From Lachnospiraceae bacterium (GTDB lineage Bacteria > Bacillota_A > Clostridia > Lachnospirales > Lachnospiraceae), in the NCBI GenBank assembly GCA_021770615.1, contig JAETQR010000021.1, forward strand, positions 1 to 64,000: 64,000 nt of DNA. The letters run 5' to 3'. The position numbers and the translations under genes were made by a program. Positions 54,170-62,216 of this stretch are shown piece by piece (position 1 is the stretch's first letter; each line of letters starts with the position of its first letter). The notes under the pieces were generated by a model. It searched no databases. It saw only the letters and a list, made by a program, of their open reading frames with translations, and was not told the DNA's origin.

Positions 54170-54281
54170 ATGTTACATATTTATTACAGAACTGTAGCAT
54201 ATATGTAGCAAATAATATTACGTAGTTTGCAGATGTATTAACAAAATATGATATATAAACTACAGGAAACAGGAGACGATC

Positions 54282-54773
54282 ATGAATTCAAAAAAAGCAT
54301 TCAAGATTCTTTTTACTTTGGTTTTGGCAATGGTGTGCAGTCTGGTTGTCGTAGGAACGACGTCAAAGGCAGCAAAAAAATCATATACAGACAGAGATTT
54401 GAAACACATGGCAGCTATCATTTACTGTGAGGCAGGAAATCAGTCCTATGCAGGAAAGGTAGCAGTAGGATGTGTTGTAATGAACAGGGTAAGATCTTCC
54501 CGCTTCCCAAACACAGTACTTCGTGTGATCAAGCAGCCGGGACAGTTCAGTCCGGTGCGTCAGGGAAAATTTGCAAGAGAGGTGCGCAAAGTCCAGAGCG
54601 GTAAGTATTCATATGGTGCGAGAAGACAGTGTATGAAGGCAGCACAGGAAGTGCTCGAGGGACAACGGAGCGTTACGTATAAAGGAAGAAAGCTCAGCAT
54701 GAAACGATATCATTTCTTCAGTGGAAGGCTTTCCCGCCCGAAACTGAGGATCGGGGGACATCAGTTCAAGTAG
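54282..54773 (+). CDS. SleB-like secreted cell-wall hydrolase
   Basis: A 163-residue exported protein. Signal peptide (1-30, ending TTSKAAKKS) then a Hydrolase_2/SleB domain almost from the start: HMAAIIYCEAGNQSYAGKVA with the probable catalytic Glu in CEAG, VVMNRVRSSRFPNTV and GQFSPVRQGKF. It has no binding domain or stalk, unlike the related protein at 51.0 kb. RBS AGGAGA. A palindromic repeat ends its transcript. Confidence 0.88.
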   Translation: MNSKKAFKILFTLVLAMVCSLVVVGTTSKAAKKSYTDRDLKHMAAIIYCEAGNQSYAGKVAVGCVVMNRVRSSRFPNTVLRVIKQPGQFSPVRQGKFAREVRKVQSGKYSYGARRQCMKAAQEVLEGQRSVTYKGRKLSMKRYHFFSGRLSRPKLRIGGHQFK

Positions 54774-54778
54774 AGATG

Positions 54779-54910
54779 AAAACCTGCCCGGAGAATAAAA
54801 AGGAAAACGAGAACCTTATCCGTTCAAAACAAACACAAGCAAGCTTGCGAAAAGTTTTGAACGGATAAGGTTCTCATTTTCTTTTTGACTTTTTTTCGCC
54901 GGCAGGTTTT
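54779..54910. repeat. Palindromic repeat element, copy 1 (also a terminator)
   Basis: Outer ends AAAACCTGCC (54779-54788) and GGCAGGTTTT (54901-54910) are inverted. Inside, a perfect 22-bp inverted repeat (54809-54830 with 54854-54875) encloses a loop containing the palindrome GCAAGCTTGC. A 48-base core (54819-54866) is identical to the second copy at 58043-58090. Its position after a stop codon, with T-rich right side, lets it act as a terminator. It looks like a small non-coding mobile or REP-type element. Confidence 0.85.
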
Positions 54911-55006
54911 TCATTCTGCGTAGATGAGAGTTTCTTTCCGGATTTGCAGGATTTCATTTGGGATATGTAAGCTGAAAAAAGCTTGTTTAAGTAGTTCTTT
55001 TTAATA

Positions 55007-55035
55007 TTGAAATAAACTAGGAAGTGTGATATGAT
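55007..55035 (+). promoter_or_regulatory. Promoter of the type I toxin mRNA
   Basis: TTGAAA (55007-55012), a 17-base spacer and TATGAT (55030-55035). A similar promoter stands at the matching place in the second locus (58207-58235). Confidence 0.65.
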
Positions 55036-55061
55036 ATAAAAAGAAGTAATCGTGTTACAAG

Positions 55062-55272
55062 GTGGATAGCCTCCCGAACTTCACTGAAGAGGGGAGGTGG
55101 TGCGGATGAGTACATATGAAATTTTAAGCCTGTTGTTTTTAGGTGGTTCATTCCTCATTGCATTGCTTGCCTACATCGACAGTAGGAATAACAAGCGAAA
55201 ATAAATAAGCCTACCTTGTACTTGGCAGTTCCAGGTAGGCTTACTAAATAAGTGTACTGGGAGGCTAACCAC
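55062..55272 (+). promoter_or_regulatory. Complementary 5' and 3' ends and sequestered ribosome site of the toxin mRNA
   Basis: GTGGATAGCCTCCC (55062-55075) in the 5' leader is complementary at 13 of 14 positions to GGGAGGCTAACCAC (55259-55272) near the mRNA 3' end. The same 5' segment can instead pair locally, CCTCCC (55070-55075) with GGGAGG (55092-55097), hiding the ribosome site. Such long-range pairing keeps mRNAs of type I toxins inactive until processed. Confidence 0.55.
55106..55204 (+). CDS. Holin-like type I toxin peptide
   Basis: A 32-residue peptide: MSTYEILSLLFLGGSFLIAL then LAYIDSRNNKRK. One hydrophobic segment and a basic tail, the hallmark of the putative holin-like toxins (TxpA/BsrG-like, Hol_Tox family) of Firmicutes. 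Strong ribosome site GGGGAGGTGG. It is encoded in a compact unit with its own promoter, a conserved stem-loop just after the stop (55206-55243) and a convergent antisense promoter (55307-55335), the typical type I toxin-antitoxin layout. It acts at the cell membrane if expressed without antitoxin. Confidence 0.8.
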   Translation: MSTYEILSLLFLGGSFLIALLAYIDSRNNKRK

Positions 55273-55335
55273 TTTGTGGGCGGTTGCTTCCTTTTTTCTA
55301 TAAAATACTATACCATACAGGTGATAGAATTTCAA
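55200..55335 (-). ncRNA. Antisense antitoxin RNA of the holin-like toxin
   Basis: On the minus strand, -35 TTGAAA (55335-55330), a 17-base spacer ending TGG and -10 TATAGT (55312-55307) form a near-consensus promoter with extended -10. Transcription would start near 55300 and run left over the 3' end of the toxin mRNA. The stem TAAGCCTACCT/AGGTAGGCTTA (55206-55243) followed by TTATTTATTTT on this strand can terminate it. The promoter is conserved at the second locus (59301-59329). Confidence 0.7.
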
Positions 55336-55387
55336 GAAATTTTGAAAAAATATAATTCAGGATGGTAAAAAATTCTATATTTGGTGC

Positions 55388-55777
55388 TTGTGCTTAATCA
55401 TCAGATATGCTAAAATTGTGGTTGAGAAATCAAGGACATTTATGGTGTACCACCAGACACTGTTGGCAGCAGTGTCTGGCAAGGCATGGTACTACAGCTA
55501 CCACACAATACAGATTTTGTCTGCGATACACACGCTATTATTATAAGGGAATTGTGTGTTTATTTCAACAATTCTTTTTGTATGATTGCATGTGTATCCG
55601 ATAAGAGATGTGACCTTTCGATTATATGACGAGGTGACGGTGTGGACGCATACCTGCACCTCGTTCTTGTTTTCTCACTGAGTTCCTCTGGTGGTGGGAT
55701 GCCGCCACTGGGGGATTCGTGAGAAACCAGAGTGGAAATGAAGAAACTATGGTTTTGTTAGTATGCCATAGTTTTTT
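55388..55777 (+). ncRNA. Structured RNA or regulatory leader before the DUF6273 gene
   Basis: A promoter TTGTGC (55388-55393), 17 bases, extended TGC-TAAAAT (55411-55416) starts a region of successive hairpins. They are CCAGACACTG/CAGTGTCTGG (55453-55479), ACGAGGTG/CACCTCGT (55629-55664) and a bipartite stem TTCTCAC...GTGAGAA with an inner 10-bp G-U-rich helix (about 55672-55727). Then comes a terminator AACTATGG/CCATAGTT plus T-run (55745-55778). The next gene starts about 100 bases after the terminator. It could be a free small RNA of ~350 nt or a riboswitch-like attenuated leader; I do not recognise the class. Confidence 0.5.
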
Positions 55778-55778
55778 G
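55745..55778 (+). terminator. Rho-independent terminator of the structured RNA
   Basis: AACTATGG (55745-55752) pairs with CCATAGTT (55766-55773), followed by TTTT. It lies upstream of the DUF6273 gene, so either it ends an independent RNA or it attenuates that gene. Confidence 0.75.
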
Positions 55779-55879
55779 GTTGTTATATTCTGGATTTCAT
55801 GCAAGACATCAGAATCATGTGCAGAAAAATAGTATGTCTGGTTTTGATGTGAAAAATATAATAAGAGAGGTATACAAGT

Positions 55880-57994
55880 ATGAGAATGAGAAAGAAAAAG
55901 GGACGGGCATTGCTCTTTGCAGTTGCATTGCTGACAGGTATATTACCTGTGGGGACTACGCCCGTCAGCAAAGCTGAAGAGACATCTGCTTCGGCAGGAA
56001 AGTATGGACTGAAAAATCCAGTCGTGAAAGCGGTATCACCGCCCGCGAACACGAGCCATGGGCTGAGCAATCCAAGAAATGAAAATGGTACAGTGACGTG
56101 GGATTGTGTGTATTTTGGGAACTACTGGCAGAACGACACAAATGGCGACGGAGTAGCAGATAAGAATGATGAGAAAGAGCCGATCAAGTGGCGGGTTCTG
56201 TCTGTGGATGGGGATGATGCGTTTTTGTTGGCGGATACGAATCTGGATGTGCAGAGATATAATGATACAGATGAGAATGTCACATGGGAGACATGTACGA
56301 TGCGCAGCTGGCTGAATGGTTATGGGGCAAATAAAAATGTGTGCGGGAATGATTATAGTGATAACAATTTTCTGGATAATGCGTTTACGGAATTAGAACA
56401 GGCAGCGATTAGAAATACTGTTGTAGTAAATGAGGATAGTTCGAACTACGGTACGGAAGGGGGGAAAGATACAGTAGACAAGATATATCTTCTTTCAGTC
56501 AGTGAGGTAATGAACCCTTTGTATGGTTTTCTCTCAATAAAAGGCGTCACTGAGATAAGAGAAGCAGTAAATACGGTGTATGGGGCGGCACAAGGAAAGA
56601 ATATTACCGGGCATACAGATGACTGGTGGCTCCGGTCGCCGGGCCACGATAGTGATCTCGCTTGCTGTGTGGGTGTGTATGGAGATGGTTATGTGAATCA
56701 GGATGGTGCTTATGCCTACTACAATCTCTTTGCGGTGCGACCCGCTCTGCATTTGAATCTATCATCTGATTTAGAATGGAAAAAAGCTGAGTCAGTATCT
56801 TCGGATGGGGGAGAAATGATTACGACATGGGATTGTATTTGGTTTGGCAACTATCCACAAAGCGATGCTACAGGGGTAACCAAAGAGCCAATTAAGTGGA
56901 GGGTTCTATCTGTAGACGGAGATGAAGCGTTTTTGTTAGCTGACAAAAATTTGGATGTACAGAGATACAACGATACAGAGGCAAATATTACGTGGGAGAC
57001 ATGTACGATGCGAAGTTGGCTGAATGGTTATAATGCTGATAAGAATCAAGAAGGGGTAGATTACAGCATTAATAATTTTATTAATAATGCTTTTACAATA
57101 TCTGAACAAAAAATGATTCAAGATACAATAGTAGTAAGTGAAGATAACCTAGAATGTGGCACGGAAGGCGGAAATAACACGATTGACAAAATATATCTCC
57201 TCTCGCTTAGCGAGGTGATGAATCTGACATATGGCTTTTCTTCGACGATGTACGCTACTGAGACGAGAAATGCAATAAATACGGCATATGTGGCAGAGGG
57301 AGGAGAGATAGGCTATGATTGGACTATGAGTAATGCTGAAAGAACGGACCCGTGGTGGTTGCGAACACCGGGGCAATATAGTTATGCTGCTTCTGATGTG
57401 CGTGATGACGGTCTTGTGAGCAGTCTTGGTGCGAGTGTCTATATATCGGACAGAGCAGTACGACCTGCGTTGCACTTAAATCTATTAAATAATTTAGAAT
57501 GGTCATATGCTGGTACTGTAACATCTACTGGAGAAAAAGAAGAAGTAGCAACATCAAATTCGCCAGTGCCCCCATTTCCATCTACTGGAGGATCTTCTGT
57601 GGTAGGAATCTCATCTATCACCCAGAATCCGGCGGCAGTGACTTCACCTGCTCCTGCTCAGAATACTTCGGTGGCAGGACAGGAAGAAGTTCAGAAAACG
57701 GATGGGAAGACAACTCTAGCCCAAGTAACCGGACTCAAATTAAAAGCAAAGAAAAAAGCCATTGAGGTGAGTTGGAAAAAAGTGTCAGGAGCGACTGGCT
57801 ACGAGATACAAGTCAGCACCTCAAAGAAATTTACGAAAAAAAGTACCAAGACTACGAAAAAGATGAAACTTATCATAGGTAAGCTGAAACAAAAGAAAAA
57901 ATATTTTGTCCGGGTTCGTACTTATCGTGTGGTGAATGGAAAGAAAACATATGGGAAGTGGAGTAAGATAACGAACATAAAGACGAAAAAGTAA
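55880..57994 (+). CDS. Secreted protein with two DUF6273 domains and fibronectin III
   Basis: A 704-residue exported protein. Signal peptide (1-33, TGILPVGTTPVSKA). Two tandem DUF6273 domains (about 65-295 and 310-540) share WDCVYFGNYWQ/WDCIWFGNYPQ, EPIKWRVLSVDGD, TMRSWLNGY, WWLR(S/T)PG and VRPALHLNL. This fold resembles formylglycine-generating-enzyme or C-type-lectin-like binding modules. A Ser/Pro linker (565-610) and a fibronectin type III domain with a very Lys-rich surface (about 615-704) follow. Probably a surface binding protein; no sortase motif. Preceded by a structured RNA or leader, and followed by palindromic repeat copy 2. Confidence 0.8.
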   Translation: MRMRKKKGRALLFAVALLTGILPVGTTPVSKAEETSASAGKYGLKNPVVKAVSPPANTSHGLSNPRNENGTVTWDCVYFGNYWQNDTNGDGVADKNDEKEPIKWRVLSVDGDDAFLLADTNLDVQRYNDTDENVTWETCTMRSWLNGYGANKNVCGNDYSDNNFLDNAFTELEQAAIRNTVVVNEDSSNYGTEGGKDTVDKIYLLSVSEVMNPLYGFLSIKGVTEIREAVNTVYGAAQGKNITGHTDDWWLRSPGHDSDLACCVGVYGDGYVNQDGAYAYYNLFAVRPALHLNLSSDLEWKKAESVSSDGGEMITTWDCIWFGNYPQSDATGVTKEPIKWRVLSVDGDEAFLLADKNLDVQRYNDTEANITWETCTMRSWLNGYNADKNQEGVDYSINNFINNAFTISEQKMIQDTIVVSEDNLECGTEGGNNTIDKIYLLSLSEVMNLTYGFSSTMYATETRNAINTAYVAEGGEIGYDWTMSNAERTDPWWLRTPGQYSYAASDVRDDGLVSSLGASVYISDRAVRPALHLNLLNNLEWSYAGTVTSTGEKEEVATSNSPVPPFPSTGGSSVVGISSITQNPAAVTSPAPAQNTSVAGQEEVQKTDGKTTLAQVTGLKLKAKKKAIEVSWKKVSGATGYEIQVSTSKKFTKKSTKTTKKMKLIIGKLKQKKKYFVRVRTYRVVNGKKTYGKWSKITNIKTKK

Positions 57995-57997
57995 GAT

Positions 57998-58136
57998 AAA
58001 AAGTTGCCAGAGAATCATATAAAGCAGGAAATACCAAAGATGTCCGTTCAAAACAAACACAAGCAAGCTTGCGAAAAGTTTTGAACGGATGAGGCTTTCG
58101 TTTTCCTTTTGACTTTACTTCGCCGGCAAGTTTTTA
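57998..58136. repeat. Palindromic repeat element, copy 2 (partly decayed)
   Basis: The same element as at 54779-54910. The right half and the 48-base core (58043-58090) are conserved, with stem TCCGTTCAAAAC/GTTTTGAACGGA. The left arm has diverged. Similarity to copy 1 continues past the palindrome to about 58235, through the promoter segment, so a larger block was duplicated. Confidence 0.8.
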
Positions 58137-58206
58137 TTGTGAGTAGACAGAGAGGGGGATTTCGTGAAACTGAAAAAGGTTGCCTGTCTGGAAGGGATAA
58201 AGTAGT

Positions 58207-58235
58207 TGAAAAACAGGGAGGACTGTGGTACGATT
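58207..58235 (+). promoter_or_regulatory. Promoter of the Rpn-type nuclease, matching the toxin promoter
   Basis: TTGAAA (58207-58212), a 17-base spacer and TACGAT (58230-58235). Spacer and flanks align with the toxin promoter at 55007-55035, so it appears to be the second copy of that promoter. Confidence 0.55.
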
Positions 58236-58275
58236 ATGCTATAAAATTTTGAGGGAAAGCAGGTAGAAGAACCAT

Positions 58276-59073
58276 TTGGGAAAGAGAAAAACAGTAGAAC
58301 AAAAGCACGAAGAAATGTTACAGCGTATCAGGGAGTTCCGTCTGCTGGATGACGATTTCATGACGAAGTGTTTTGAAGAAAATAAGGAAGCGACCGAACT
58401 GGTGCTTCGTATTGTGCTGGAGAAGATGGATATTCAGGTTAAGAAAGTTATCACGCGGTACAGTATGAAAAATATAAAGGGCAGGTCAGTTAGGCTCGAT
58501 ATTTATGCCACCGATTCTCATGGAAAAAAGTACAATATTGAGATACAGCGTGCTGAGAAAGGTGCCGGAGCAAAGCGGGCAAGATATAACAGTAGTCTCA
58601 TTGATAGCGATATCCTGCCATCTGGTGTGGAAGTAGATAATTTGACAGAGACGTATGTTATTTTTATAACAGAAACTGATGTAATTGGAAAAAATAAGCC
58701 GATTTACCATATCGATCGGTATATCCGGGAAGCCGGAGAATTTTTTGACGATGGTTCCCATATAATATATGTGAATGCATCTTACAAAGATGACTCAGAG
58801 TTAGGAAAACTGATGCACGATTTTTCATGTACTGATCCGGCGGATATGAATTATCCGGTGCTTGCGGATACTGCAAGATACTATAAAGAAGATAAGGAGG
58901 GAATATCCACGATGTGCAAAGCAATGGAAGATATGATAACAGACGAAAAAAAGGAAATTGCATTAAGGATGATTGAAAAAGGCAAGTTGCCGTTGGAAGA
59001 AATTGCAGAATATTCTGACCTGTCATTGGAAGAAGTAAAAAGATTGGCAGATGAAGAATTGCAGCCAGTATAA
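58276..59073 (+). CDS. Rpn/PD-(D/E)XK-family nuclease (transposase-like)
   Basis: A 265-residue protein of the recombination-promoting nuclease / PDDEXK_2 family. N-terminal FRLLDDDFMTKCFEENKEAT is typical. The nuclease core is VRLDIYATDSHGKKYNIEIQ, with the acidic pair Asp and Glu and Gln in place of the usual Lys. The C-terminal 50 residues form short helical repeats (MIEKGKLPLEEIAEYSDLSL) common in this family. TTG start at 58276 with a poor ribosome site; an ATG at 58315 is an alternative. These proteins are often carried as small selfish or phage-exclusion genes. It lies exactly where the toxin would be in a duplicated type I locus. Confidence 0.85.
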   Translation: MGKRKTVEQKHEEMLQRIREFRLLDDDFMTKCFEENKEATELVLRIVLEKMDIQVKKVITRYSMKNIKGRSVRLDIYATDSHGKKYNIEIQRAEKGAGAKRARYNSSLIDSDILPSGVEVDNLTETYVIFITETDVIGKNKPIYHIDRYIREAGEFFDDGSHIIYVNASYKDDSELGKLMHDFSCTDPADMNYPVLADTARYYKEDKEGISTMCKAMEDMITDEKKEIALRMIEKGKLPLEEIAEYSDLSLEEVKRLADEELQPV

Positions 59074-59184
59074 ATCTGTTATAAATTTAATAAAGAAGCA
59101 TAAAAGCAGTAATTTCTATCGCAGGATTGCTGCTTTTTTCTATGTAAAAATGTAATCGGGAAAGGGGGCTTTTATCAGAAGAGC

Positions 59185-59329
59185 GGGCGGAAATAAATAA
59201 ACCTACCTTGTACTTGGCCGTCGAGGTAGGTTTATCATTTAAACTAAACTTAGGAGGTCAACCACTTTGTGGGCGGTTACTTCCTGATTTTCTATAACCT
59301 ACTATACCATACAGATGATAAATTTGCAA
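59185..59329 (-). ncRNA. Orphan antisense RNA of the second toxin-antitoxin locus
   Basis: On the minus strand TTGCAA (59329-59324), a 17-base spacer ending TGG and TATAGT (59306-59301) reproduce the antitoxin promoter of the first locus. The segment ACTTTGTGGGCGGTT and the stem-loop at 59197-59235 are also conserved. No holin-like toxin frame exists upstream; the Rpn-type nuclease gene is there instead. It may be an antitoxin relic, may still act in trans on the first toxin, or may touch the 3' end of the nuclease mRNA. Confidence 0.55.
59197..59235. terminator. Conserved stem-loop of the second toxin-antitoxin locus
   Basis: ATAAACCTACCT (59197-59208) pairs with AGGTAGGTTTAT (59224-59235). 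Compared with the first locus (AAGCC/GGCTT) the stem has paired changes (AAACC/GGTTT), so base pairing has been conserved. Confidence 0.7.
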
Positions 59330-59415
59330 GAGCAAATAAAGATATAATATCCATCTTCCTGGCTCTGTTGAGCTATGCCGCTATCAATCAAAGCCCACCC
59401 TTTCCCAGCCTTGCA

Positions 59416-59515
59416 GGTTCCCCGGGAGCATGTTTTTACACTTTTGCACCCCCATACCGCTGCGTATTTATTGAGCGAAAGCGCCCATACGGGAAAAATA
59501 TGCTCCCGGGGAACC
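59416..59515. repeat. Perfect 16-bp inverted repeat upstream of glnS
   Basis: GGTTCCCCGGGAGCAT (59416-59431) and ATGCTCCCGGGGAACC (59500-59515) are perfect inverted copies separated by 68 bases that contain further short complementary pieces (CCATACCGC and GCGCCCATACGGG area). It lies upstream of the glnS promoter, so it is not part of the glnS leader. It resembles the ends of a miniature element; the inner sequence does not code. Confidence 0.65.
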
Positions 59516-59537
59516 GAAATCCCAAGCATTTTGCTCA

Positions 59538-59566
59538 TTGAAATCTTCCCCTGCATATGTTATCAT
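59538..59566 (+). promoter_or_regulatory. glnS promoter
   Basis: TTGAAA (59538-59543), a 17-base spacer and TATCAT (59561-59566), about 35 bases before the glnS start. The short leader leaves no room for a T-box. Confidence 0.6.
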
Positions 59567-59600
59567 ATAAAATATATGATGTTAAGGAGGCTTTTTCGCA

Positions 59601-61298
59601 ATGGCAGTACAGAAAGAGGAAGGGAACGAAACGACTTCGGAGGAAGTGATATCGAAAAATTTTATTGAGCAGGAAGTCGAGAAAGATATAGAAGAAGGTG
59701 TTTACAAGAATATAATGACGAGATTTCCGCCGGAACCAAATGGATATTTACATATTGGACATGCTAAATCCATATTGTTAAATCAGGGACTGGCGAAAAA
59801 ATACGGTGGAACATTTAATCTCCGCTTTGATGATACGAATCCACAAAAGGAGAAAGAAGAATTTGTGGAATCTATCCTGGAGGATGTGAAATGGATCTGT
59901 GGTGGGGAAAAGCCACCGGTTTATTTTGCCTCTGACTACTTTGACAAGATGTATGAGTGTGCGGTTAAACTGATCCGGAAGGGAAAAGCCTATGTGTGCG
60001 ATCTCTCTCCGGAGGAGATCAGGGAATACCGGGGGACACTGACAGAGCCGGGAAAGGACAGCCCATACAGAGAACGGAGTGTAGAGGAAAACCTCATGCT
60101 GTTCCAGAAGATGAAGGATGGCGAATATAAAGACGGGGAAAAAGTTCTCAGGGCCAAGATTGATATGTCTTCGCCGAATATAAATATGCGTGATCCGATC
60201 CTGTACCGGGTGGCACATGTTTCCCATCATAACACAGGGGATAAATGGTGTATTTATCCGATGTATGATTTTGCCCATCCGATCGAGGATGCTATTGAAG
60301 GGGTCAGCCACTCGATCTGTACGCTTGAATTTGAGGATCACCGGCCGCTCTATGACTGGGTCGTAAAGGAATGTGAATTTGAAGTTCCGCCGAGACAGAT
60401 CGAGTTTGCTAAAATGTATCTGACAAATGTTGTTACGGGAAAAAGATATATCAAAAAACTTGTGGAGGATGGAGTCGTTGATGGATGGGATGATCCGCGC
60501 CTTGTGTCGATCACGGCACTCAGACGCCGCGGTTTTACATCTTCTTCCATAAAAAAATTCATGGAGCTTGCCGGCGTGTCCAAGAGCAACAGTTCCGTGG
60601 ATTATGCCATGCTTGAGTACTGTATCCGGGAAGATTTAAAAATGACACAGCCCCGTATGATGGCGGTACTTGACCCGGTTAAGTTAGTCATCACGAATTA
60701 TCCGGAGGGACAGATCGAATATCTGGATGTGCCGAATAACCAGGAAAATCCGGAGATGGGGACGAGAAAGGTTCCGTTTGCCAGGGAATTGTATATTGAG
60801 AGGGAGGATTTCATGATCGATCCGCCCAGAAAATATTTCAGGCTGTTCCCGGGAAATGAAGTACGTCTTATGAGCGCTTATTTTGTAAAATGTGAGGATT
60901 ATGTCACCGATGAACATGGAAATGTGACAGAGGTTCATTGTACGTATGATCCGGAGACGAAAAGCGGTCTTGGATTTACCGGGAGGAAAGTCAAAGGGAC
61001 GATCCACTGGGTGGCAGCGCCGACAGCCGGAAAAGCAGAGATACGTCTTTATGAAAATCTTGTTGATGAGGAAAAAGGAGTGTATAATGAAGATGGTTCT
61101 GTGAACATAAATCCGGATTCACTGAAGATCATGGAGGAATGTTTTGTCGAACCGGCTCTTTTAGAGGCGGAAAAAAATGATAAGTTTCAGTTCATGAGGA
61201 CGGGGTATTTTTGTGTAGATACAAAGGATACAACACCGGAACACAAAGTATTTAACCGGATCGTTTCGTTGAAAAGTTCTTACCGTCCGGGAAAATAA
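59601..61298 (+). CDS. glnS: Glutaminyl-tRNA synthetase
   Basis: A 565-residue class I synthetase. [15 protein letters not shown] contains HIGH (51-54); [10 protein letters not shown] and [19 protein letters not shown] are GlnRS/GluRS blocks. At the KMSKS position the sequence is VTGKR (278-282), still with the Lys needed for catalysis. The anticodon-binding beta barrels fill the C-terminal half. Having GlnRS suggests direct charging of tRNA-Gln, an acquisition found in part of the Clostridia that otherwise use GatCAB. RBS AAGGAGG precedes the ATG. Confidence 0.95.
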   Translation: MAVQKEEGNETTSEEVISKNFIEQEVEKDIEEGVYKNIMTRFPPEPNGYLHIGHAKSILLNQGLAKKYGGTFNLRFDDTNPQKEKEEFVESILEDVKWICGGEKPPVYFASDYFDKMYECAVKLIRKGKAYVCDLSPEEIREYRGTLTEPGKDSPYRERSVEENLMLFQKMKDGEYKDGEKVLRAKIDMSSPNINMRDPILYRVAHVSHHNTGDKWCIYPMYDFAHPIEDAIEGVSHSICTLEFEDHRPLYDWVVKECEFEVPPRQIEFAKMYLTNVVTGKRYIKKLVEDGVVDGWDDPRLVSITALRRRGFTSSSIKKFMELAGVSKSNSSVDYAMLEYCIREDLKMTQPRMMAVLDPVKLVITNYPEGQIEYLDVPNNQENPEMGTRKVPFARELYIEREDFMIDPPRKYFRLFPGNEVRLMSAYFVKCEDYVTDEHGNVTEVHCTYDPETKSGLGFTGRKVKGTIHWVAAPTAGKAEIRLYENLVDEEKGVYNEDGSVNINPDSLKIMEECFVEPALLEAEKNDKFQFMRTGYFCVDTKDTTPEHKVFNRIVSLKSSYRPGK

Positions 61299-61334
61299 AT
61301 GGAATTCTGATTGAAAATTAGTAAGGAGGAAATT

Positions 61335-62180
61335 ATGGCTAATATTTTTGCCGGACTTGAAAGTCTGGGTCTTAAAATTTCGAAAAACATTGAGGTATAT
61401 GAAGAAGAAAAAAAAGAAGTGAAAGGATCAGGTGAGGGTGAGAGTAAGCCTAAGGAATTATCCGAAGAAGATCTGCTGTTTGATAAATCCTATACCTGTC
61501 CGGTGTGTGATAAAGAATTTAAGAGTAAAATGGTACGCACCGGAAAAGCGAAGCTGGTTTCGGCAGATACGGACCTGCGTCCGAAGTACCATGAGATCGA
61601 TCCCCTTAAATACGATGCGGTACTCTGTCCAAACTGTGGTTATGCATCGCTGAACCGGTATTTCAATTTTGTGATGGGGTCACAGGCGAAAGTGATAAAA
61701 GAGCAGATTTCAAAGACCTTTGAATACAAATCCGAAGAGGATAAGATTTATTCTTATGATGAGGCGATCATGAGACATAAGATGGCGCTTTTAAATACCG
61801 TCGTAAAAAAAGGAAAAACAAGTGAGCGGGCTTATACCTGCCTCAAACTGGCATGGCTTTTCCGGGGCAAACGGGAGGAAATGATGCGGGGAGAGTATAA
61901 GCAGGAGGAAGTGGATGAACTCTTAAAAGAAGAGGTGGAATTTTTGGAAAATGCCCATGAGGGATTTGTGGCTGCTTTTTCCAAGGAAGGTTTTCCAATG
62001 TGCGGCATGGACCAGCACACGGTCGTATATCTGGTGGCTGAGCTGGCGAGACGTACCGGTAAGATCGATGAGGCAAAGAGATGGGTGTCTAAAGTACTTG
62101 TGGCCCGAGATGCCAATAAACGGATCAAAGACAAAGCGTTAGCCCTGAAGGAGCTGCTTCAGGAGGAAAGTGATAACTAA
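61335..62180 (+). CDS. DUF2225 zinc-binding protein of unknown function
   Basis: A 281-residue cytoplasmic protein. Two CxxC pairs, YTCPVCDKEF (near 52-61) and LCPNCGYASLNRYF (near 95-108), probably bind zinc. The C-terminal part is helical and TPR-like (ARRTGKIDEAKRWVSKVLVA). This is the DUF2225 family of Firmicutes; role unknown. The ATG at 61335 follows AAGGAGG; upstream codons have none. Confidence 0.85.
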   Translation: MANIFAGLESLGLKISKNIEVYEEEKKEVKGSGEGESKPKELSEEDLLFDKSYTCPVCDKEFKSKMVRTGKAKLVSADTDLRPKYHEIDPLKYDAVLCPNCGYASLNRYFNFVMGSQAKVIKEQISKTFEYKSEEDKIYSYDEAIMRHKMALLNTVVKKGKTSERAYTCLKLAWLFRGKREEMMRGEYKQEEVDELLKEEVEFLENAHEGFVAAFSKEGFPMCGMDQHTVVYLVAELARRTGKIDEAKRWVSKVLVARDANKRIKDKALALKELLQEESDN

Positions 62181-62216
62181 ATTTCGATGGACTGACCAAT
62201 GGATGGAGCTGAAGTT

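Noticed and set aside
55672..55727. Cobalamin or ZTP riboswitch, because of GCCGCCACTGG-like sequence
   Set aside because: Other conserved elements of those aptamers (for example the B12 box context, or GGG-CGUG) are absent, so I left it unassigned.
59400..59600. T-box leader for glnS
   Set aside because: No T-box sequence or specifier stem; the promoter lies only about 35 bases before the start codon.
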